Shown here piece by piece: positions 60,601 to 64,000 of a stretch of DNA of 64,000 nucleotides. Below the pieces are notes generated by a model. That model was not told where the DNA came from, made no database searches, and worked only from the letters and a program-made list of their open reading frames with translations. Every line of letters starts with the position of its first letter. Position 1 is the first letter of the stretch. The position numbers were made by a program, and so were the translations under genes. Origin of the DNA: Pythium myriotylum (lineage: Eukaryota; Oomycota; Peronosporomycetes; Pythiales; Pythiaceae). The DNA lies in NCBI GenBank assembly GCA_023091665.1, contig JALJCQ010000007.1, forward strand, positions 1 to 64,000. The letters run 5' to 3'.

Positions 60601-63600
60601 GTATAGAGGTCGACCCTTCAAGTACTTGTCCAGTGAACTCTTCGCGACGTTCTCTGTATTGATACCTTGCGCTTGAAGCCACCGAAGAAGACGATCCTCA
60701 GCACTCAGGCCACCACTTTCACCACTCTCCGCTGCTGACACTTTCATACCAAAGCAGTGCCAATTGCGAACATAGGCAATTGAACCGATCATTCGCGCGA
60801 CTCTGTCACCGGTGTACTCTGCAGGTCGAAGACCGACATAGAGGAGGACCATGTAGGAGTGGATGACGCATGCGGTTTGAAGATTGTTGGCTGACTCGGC
60901 CTCCACACGCCACTTCTCAAGGGTCTCGTAGGCGAAACCGAATGCATACTCAATCAGCTGCTGGCGATAGCTCTCCAGTATTGTCGACTTTGCTTTGTTT
61001 TCAGCAGAGGAAGCCATGTACCAGTCGACAGTGAACGTTGCATACCGGAGGACGTCCATGCCGACCTTGATCATGTATAGGATAAAGCGAGCATCAGCAC
61101 TGTGGACCGAAGCTTCCCCAAGCTCTCGAATAGAATGCAACATCTTCAAAAGAGGCTGCATCACAGCGTCTGAAGCATGTGCGAGTTCATTTAAGAGCAA
61201 GCCATTCATTGTTCCAAGATGATCTTCACACTTTTGATGTTGAATTCTCGCATCGAAAACCCGCTCCACAGCCTCTTCGCGCAACAACAAGGAAGATTTT
61301 CGCAGTGGAATGTGTGTAATTTCCTCTTGCTTGTCATCTGAGACCCAATCCCCACTTTCAAAAAGTGTAGCGCGGAATAGATTCTGGAGTGCTGGATTGA
61401 ACAAATACGTGACACGGTCACGCGATGCAAAAAATGATACCACGAGTGGGATCCGGGCGTAGGGAACTGTCAAGTAACTCGTAAGGTATTCCGACTCTTC
61501 GGATGACAGCGTTCCATTGAAGGTTGGGAGGTAATCAAGATGCATGATATCGTCTTCAGTGACGAGTGGGGGTAGTCCTCGGGCTGCACTCGCACTCTTC
61601 GCATCGCTCACGAGGATCGATCCTAGGTCAGTCGGACTTACGACCACGGGACCCTCACCAAAGTAGATTTTGCGCTCCATAAATCCGATGACATCGATAT
61701 CTGCAATATCCTGGTCGCTGCCACGAAAGTTCACGACCTCCCACTTGAGCGATCCGTTAAGAATACGATCCAGACCACGCATCCCGAAGAAGTTGCGGCG
61801 GTGCGTGGACGCCGAGTCATCAAAAGATAGTTGCCACTGTTGCCATTGATGAGGAGCTTGACGGCGACGTATTAGCTCGACCTCTTTCGTTTCCATCGTC
61901 GCTAAGAACTTGACAATCATGACAAGATCACGAGCAAGAGCAACTTCAGGATGGTCCTTAGCCATGTCTGAGTCCTCACTACAAAACCACTCCATAAGCG
62001 CTTCCATCTCGGTTGGAGGGTTCGGATCATTGATGTCAATAAGCTGGTAGTTGTACGTCTCCATGAGACGACGGAAGAAGATCAGGGTCGTTGAATATTT
62101 TTTCAGCTCTATCTTCTCCTCTGGCATGTGATAATCGAAAAGCTGGTACTTCGATATCGTATCCTGGTGATCAAAGTATGCAAGGACTTGGCCGCGAGTG
62201 ATGCAGAAACTCGGTCGCGCAAACTCCATCGAGGCTGTTGCTTTACGCAGGGTGAAGTTTGCCTTGCAAAAGCGATGGGCCAGCACATACCCATCGTCGC
62301 GTTCCATCATCAGGGAGATTTCCATTGGTTCGTCGGAAGCAGGGGTTCGAAGAAGAGCATCGAATATTGCGAGGCCACACAGTGCAGCCAGAGATCGCTC
62401 CGAATCGAACTGACGTGTGGGCTGCTCAATTGACTGCCACACGCTTCCGAGAACCATCAAGCCAGTGTAGATGAAATTCAGACACTTTAGCTGCATCTCC
62501 TTCGTCACAGGCTGCCGCCACATACAGTTTGCTTTCTGGTCAGAGGGCTTCGGCACAGGGAGAACTTCAACAAACACCGTGGTGATCAGTTGGATCACTT
62601 CGTGGTGAAGAGACACACGTGACGAAGATGACCCGTCGGCAGCGCGGCGCAACAGGGACTCACACAGATTTCGGCACCGAGTGAATGCTGCAACAGCTAG
62701 TGGGATCGATGTGACTCGCTCTGGAACATCCAAGAAACTACCCAGGACGGGAACGTTGACGTCTGCTGCATTGCCTGCATAGTGGTCTTCTCGTCCATCC
62801 GCTTGTAACAGATCCAGGTTAGAATGAGGAATGAATCTAAGCGTTTCTTCAAAAGAAGAAGCACCAACGCCGTCAGTTTTGCTCGAGAACGCTTTCGATG
62901 CTACATCAATCTCTTCCAAGAGCACATCAATGCGTGAGATCTGCCTGTTGACTGAAAGCAGCTCGGGAGTGCTCAGGTTCCCAGCCTTATGGTGACGTAG
63001 AGTTTTCAAGCCCATTTGTTTCACGGCCATCTCAACACACAGGCGCTCTGAGTACGAGAGTGCTTGTACCGGCAACTGGAATCCCTCCCCGTTCCATGGA
63101 AAATGAGCACCAGTTGGGTCTCGCTCAACCAGTTCTTTGCCTTTTGGAGTTAGGATAGAGCCTTGTGCGTCACGCACAATCAGGGTCGGAATGCTCCGAA
63201 GCGCAAACGCCTCGACAAGCGCCTTTCGCGTCTCCACTTCTTCAAAGGGAACGATTAGCCAGTTCTCTACCGGCAGGTCTGCCGTCAGCTTCACATACTC
63301 ATCCTGTTCTTGGTCTACTGAGACGACAATGACAACCAAGTTCTTCTGCTCGAGTCGCAATTTCTCCGTTAGAGCTACCAGCGACTTCGTGAGCTGTTTG
63401 CATTCAGCACTGCCGGCCTTGGCAAAGTACACGCCGGCGACGGCTCCTGGAGCGATGGATGCAAGTGAGTGGCTTCCCTGGAGCGAATCCCTTAACGTGA
63501 TCGAGGCCAGCGCGCGCAGCGCCTTCTCTAGCGCATCCTCCGCGACGCCTTTCGCAGGGTCTCGCGCCACTTCCAGATCTCGCACGAGCCGCTGAAAGAG

Positions 63601-64000
63601 ACGGTACCGCAGCTGAAAGAGCACCGAGTATTTGACCTCTTTCGGAGAGAACCCGCCTTTGACAATGCACATGTAGCGCACGGCCTCGAGCACGCTCTTG
63701 CAGTAGCCGAGATTCGATCGCTGCGGCGTGCGTCCCTGGTGAAAGACCTCTGCATTCGCGGGCGCGCTCCACGAGGCCTCGGCCTCTTCGATCGCGAGCG
63801 GCAGCAGCTTGTCGCCGGCGAGCCAGGGCAGCAGCACGTCGTAGATCGTCTCGACGCGGTGGTACTCGGTCGCGGGCTTGCGCATCCAGAGCGAGAAGAG
63901 CAGCGACCAGAACGCCATGTCAAGAAACCGGTGCGCCGGGATATTCGCGATCTGCACAAACGGCTGCACGCGGATCTTGTCGCAGTCGGCGGCGACGGCC
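51661..64000 (-). CDS. Giant DUF3638/DUF3645-type protein with helicase-like core, UBA and RanBP2 zinc fingers (5' partial)
   Basis: The frame is open from the window edge to the stop at 51661: more than 4,110 residues with no intron, N-terminus missing. By nucleotide position from the N-terminal side it has: a thioredoxin-like domain (63450-63130) whose redox site reads GSAEC; a RanBP2 zinc finger WECPACTCANF (about 59990-59910); two UBA domains (about 59000-58700, VVQLMAMGFSYAACGVALRE); and a core with P-loop MIMGAGKTT (55895), DEVD (55410), SGTPSNLLP (54350), HTTGMDIKQA (53950) and AQGAYRMRG (53870), the Walker A, B, III, V and VI positions of a superfamily-2 helicase. An EF-hand DENGDGRLNAEE (52250) and three more RanBP2-type fingers close it. 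Members of this poorly known family are often labelled ubiquitin hydrolase by automatic transfer. UBA and zinc fingers fit ubiquitin binding. Enzymatic role unproven. Confidence 0.85.
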   Translation of the reverse strand, partial: AVAADCDKIRVQPFVQIANIPAHRFLDMAFWSLLFSLWMRKPATEYHRVETIYDVLLPWLAGDKLLPLAIEEAEASWSAPANAEVFHQGRTPQRSNLGYCKSVLEAVRYMCIVKGGFSPKEVKYSVLFQLRYRLFQRLVRDLEVARDPAKGVAEDALEKALRALASITLRDSLQGSHSLASIAPGAVAGVYFAKAGSAECKQLTKSLVALTEKLRLEQKNLVVIVVSVDQEQDEYVKLTADLPVENWLIVPFEEVETRKALVEAFALRSIPTLIVRDAQGSILTPKGKELVERDPTGAHFPWNGEGFQLPVQALSYSERLCVEMAVKQMGLKTLRHHKAGNLSTPELLSVNRQISRIDVLLEEIDVASKAFSSKTDGVGASSFEETLRFIPHSNLDLLQADGREDHYAGNAADVNVPVLGSFLDVPERVTSIPLAVAAFTRCRNLCESLLRRAADGSSSSRVSLHHEVIQLITTVFVEVLPVPKPSDQKANCMWRQPVTKEMQLKCLNFIYTGLMVLGSVWQSIEQPTRQFDSERSLAALCGLAIFDALLRTPASDEPMEISLMMERDDGYVLAHRFCKANFTLRKATASMEFARPSFCITRGQVLAYFDHQDTISKYQLFDYHMPEEKIELKKYSTTLIFFRRLMETYNYQLIDINDPNPPTEMEALMEWFCSEDSDMAKDHPEVALARDLVMIVKFLATMETKEVELIRRRQAPHQWQQWQLSFDDSASTHRRNFFGMRGLDRILNGSLKWEVVNFRGSDQDIADIDVIGFMERKIYFGEGPVVVSPTDLGSILVSDAKSASAARGLPPLVTEDDIMHLDYLPTFNGTLSSEESEYLTSYLTVPYARIPLVVSFFASRDRVTYLFNPALQNLFRATLFESGDWVSDDKQEEITHIPLRKSSLLLREEAVERVFDARIQHQKCEDHLGTMNGLLLNELAHASDAVMQPLLKMLHSIRELGEASVHSADARFILYMIKVGMDVLRYATFTVDWYMASSAENKAKSTILESYRQQLIEYAFGFAYETLEKWRVEAESANNLQTACVIHSYMVLLYVGLRPAEYTGDRVARMIGSIAYVRNWHCFGMKVSAAESGESGGLSAEDRLLRWLQAQGINTENVAKSSLDKYLKGRPLYLKIGMQTIQAPSIIALRSADGEDLKLPPGEVLEVEIFEAMQIHRRTVVKWLSTLPRGELPGVLGEMVRIALRSTEPDSAWHWQEGTGVQNAGRYSCTKTELKLDVQTGEILWRNDELKPVPDSMTQYGDFKSIFGNKSLHCGLVVRQEHRLWIKIVGTDYELIEWDDPVESVDQGVGAPKVYVPTAEEAPPAEEELKMYWECPACTCANFNGDNPNATCEVCGSPRFPNRPHPARPLPGAERDAPKNSDGFLYIGETFSRVFDIYSDEDHPHVEEAWFVELVGSVMRLLYPPDPEDKKLPYQLFLPKNVLSANAQRVHLIGLDQGPKDKKDREKMDTFKEIIAYRAQQVVHIYALVSYGRRMYRKLIFTSNSRSSLHGFPLNVNPDAGPVDPLLLRAGGEPRERQTVGGSLVVLRKNRLLNGSEQYIPPRLLQGIVPSCLLESFRFWLGEDGVIRGEPLDAKSQWFRYRVQVDMAASSGKAVITRKSIRTSFSRITQMGKVASSEGVVIQVSSTPPPAPVGFGGSSTSRMYTATEVRDEDVVQLMAMGFSYAACGVALRESSSNVAMAAQWLLDETNQTKIAEAEAAAESGDVVMTEDEVHEQNVGILMSLDTSPSRVAVEYSLEIFDKDVELARAWLLDPLNTDEIKRVDGSAGGPALQDELLPPTQPMDIDSDEQKTGDEDTLEVVEEMVGETLVLLNLLDASAKGDEDLLRITNLLSRLEDLSHILVWCKHSSESDRTKIEFVELPRLKIKLQPRGSTSGSSVRFEVMDQNGWFISDAKSAAGNSRNTKYLEALLSTTTDAWLLESDTNDLKLVCPNHDLYRPSIQGEPLGNLVIGDRASMGWQQAMETRFYSYPIHSSRTFLLPPSLSSTLYLILANLLARNYATAMEFINGVTVDVKFTDEEKWIFDQLSKTLDDRHPDACACRVRLSLSIAYSENKAPWKLAAEVHDYLSALSHVDATCRLTLEEEQEALKLCHQRSPLLLLRKELCDHNVDHAASDSKKQVEFKLTRSRVGGQPWMKLRLYSKEYLTDHGKKLSTVRYNRPKHSVGADQVFTIDEEEAGKLVWNCAVVGDEISGSNRGLGFMFLYECLNRQVRVDLGGEDCTHSYGDLAVRFLHLKLSRWGRETVEEGEEESVPSLAVAQLALMTGYPYDQWSQTPTDGESTRMLSFGANLYSKMTFGSLVKSFFEIGEVEFLSKLSSDDHQQRIVRPLKTQFSRAHLSAERLVTILLPLAQLGNAFEASNTSCDTRLFLAASSAKINAEFPLECMDVSRYITFCDPESTLNAALPFDLSEHPAAQTVAAKDLLKRLGDDITANANAVNGSKDAFVTSITPGDVVALSSGSDPATAVESVQNLIEVCARQRFQDRITVDESILDVEAEANKTPPESEDATNIGKFLMQRRIGTFPRVRFDYLTSLLSSSMFESDLMRRNPFASRVCSSESLAQRILCILLLCNRIVHINRTIQLARVLIRRLHELEGASKGSDGQVKQAHIKQTLQASKDLADALLSKRHYLKRDAGDSAQSCFDPRFLVFEYVFDILLRGRQVQMIDSFLQSLARGDSRVQQMIMGAGKTTVVGPLLTYILADKQHLVTHVMPTALLEQSRQVLRSRFSNAVLKKRIFTFEFDRSVPDDPKHAVKLFEKVNRARLHGDVVCASPESIKSMMLKVVELLHSLEESSEVIQLPPIKASSSQNIRRIRRTLEDRSEMADELHRILKLWQDGGILIMDEVDVLLHPLRSELNFPIGNKFPIDLAANRWELPIQLIDAVLHDPAESDPDVKKRLHAVLAEGYSSHALQRFPHLVLLDMEFYESKIMPIVTEIAIAWLLKHLKMGKMEVGTDVIAHYLQCDRQELHTNHDLRNAIDNGLSDSSIKLVNLARDWIRTILPHVLSKINRVSYGLLRGEYQAQAASGASGGNSHSRLLLAVPFVGKDVPSRSSEFAHPDVLIGLTILAYRYEGIRVSDLVRIVSQLKQDFSRQLGPRDQRPACAMFREWVTAGLALSKNGKSGGGVLPLPLFQLRDPSQVSRLHALVSKLSGVVYYYARQHVFPSCMNFQKLKISACGHELGSNALFSKRIGFSGTPSNLLPMDLGECYYEPRSDGSIFQALTSSRIVSVERKVNWTARSLLLDIARANPPFHALIDTGALITGFENHEVAAFLLQNLPPAMEGVVYLDNEDRQMILLRDHNAPMPLVQCGLSPAKRFTFYDQVHTTGMDIKQAVDARAVLTLGKDMTFRDYAQGAYRMRGIETGQSIHLFMIPEVENRIRHEMALAGSANLAEKTKKLESFLLLVPAWLLINSMRMESMQLVQLSLQELHNTWRKRALHSLMADIASAHSEKHYQASKRLRRFIGEEPDVAWLRECIDRFREEISYTVESVVPTKKELRDVIDGLVLKHQSFVQTDGEKQRVEDVKQRLAHSARHGVGQDDADHADMRLTAEVVHENEQEAEEEAEEEAEQEEQKMSAFTRDDEHPIPWSASILAAALSNVDDGDSAVFYPFSKFQAHTECPAIAFPGELLVSSNFFRRRWVGLGERRVKNVGLILEWSPLAEQETMKKAVHHLFMKVMTEAGPNAIAPNDAAVKALGLASQLARQHPSEISTALKGEVITLMDQMPVYLATISLAEGETVRRMIHKNHPVLRTSQIRLRTCEGELVESSSFTATWGDNDDGLVSIKKRKLTTGIQCLRFFNNEMYYTPQELEVLMEGLSDVPIALRHEFFECLLRLRRRERHLWGDTPLAKVFTRKDEWHLLSARARMQQFQQSLQRKKKKLQLATALRRFDENGDGRLNAEETLKCFESFQLGYSSGELNEIIGLIAEPAQFETNGGVSAVTICAAFGISLQQMEEELRREDMKLRAEQADFEGVAWNCPVCTYVNEGSVQVCGACSEPNPLLQDEASKASSSSQQGWQCANCTFINLPGDVACAICELGVDGQRAVPRGKWVCAGEQGGCTFFNSMNNFYCEVCNRARPDLSSTKF

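Noticed and set aside
1..64000. CRISPR arrays, tRNA or rRNA genes
   Set aside because: No regularly spaced direct repeats with unique spacers, and no cloverleaf or rRNA core sequence was recognised by eye. A tRNAscan-type search would be the decisive check.

Overview
The window is one end of a chromosome from an oomycete, most likely a Phytophthora or close relative. It opens with a CCCTAAA telomere and carries GC-rich, intron-poor genes whose short introns (60-85 nt) follow GTACGT/CAG rules. The nitrate assimilation set, a diaminopimelate decarboxylase, a long-chain PUFA-type elongase, oomycete-style initiator sequences (GCTCATT...) and a small secreted protein with an RXLR-like motif all fit this. 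No species can be named from the sequence alone.

Positions 1-4.6 kb are subtelomeric. The terminal repeat array is followed by a 5'-truncated copy of a retroelement tail and a longer, also 5'-truncated, Penelope-like element with reverse transcriptase but no visible endonuclease. Both end in CCCTAAA repeats. The element's 3' part holds a dense array of GAAnnTTC palindromes. A 364-bp satellite follows. Next come a Cys-rich/HNH-like protein gene (4.7-6.3 kb), a divergent pair of alpha/beta-hydrolase paralogues, only one of which has a signal peptide, and a CRY-DASH photolyase.

Positions 12.2-26.5 kb are the nitrate assimilation cluster: NRT2(-) NR(+) NRT2(-) NR(+) NiR(+). The NRT2-NR pair is duplicated. 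The two NR genes encode the same protein and differ visibly at one base, and the NRT2 genes are near-identical except at the 3' end. The spacers between have diverged down to short conserved blocks, which suggests coding-restricted gene conversion. A 10-bp GGGTGACTCA motif recurs in both divergent promoters. Together the genes import nitrate, reduce it to nitrite and then to ammonium.

Positions 26.9-32.5 kb hold the RXLR-like secreted peptide and three tandem ankyrin genes in which each central repeat is exactly one 99-nt phase-0 exon. From 32.6 kb the region looks like conserved core genome: lysA-type decarboxylase with a small terminal exon, elongase, two single-pass surface-type proteins, a mucolipin-like channel, an SPPL intramembrane protease, a TMEM135-like protein, a divergent phosphoglycerate dehydrogenase, a possible PD-(D/E)XK protein and a coiled-coil protein. 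The window ends inside a gene of more than 12.3 kb without introns for a giant DUF3638-type protein with UBA domains, RanBP2-type zinc fingers, an EF-hand, a redox-dead thioredoxin-like domain and a recognisable superfamily-2 helicase-like core.
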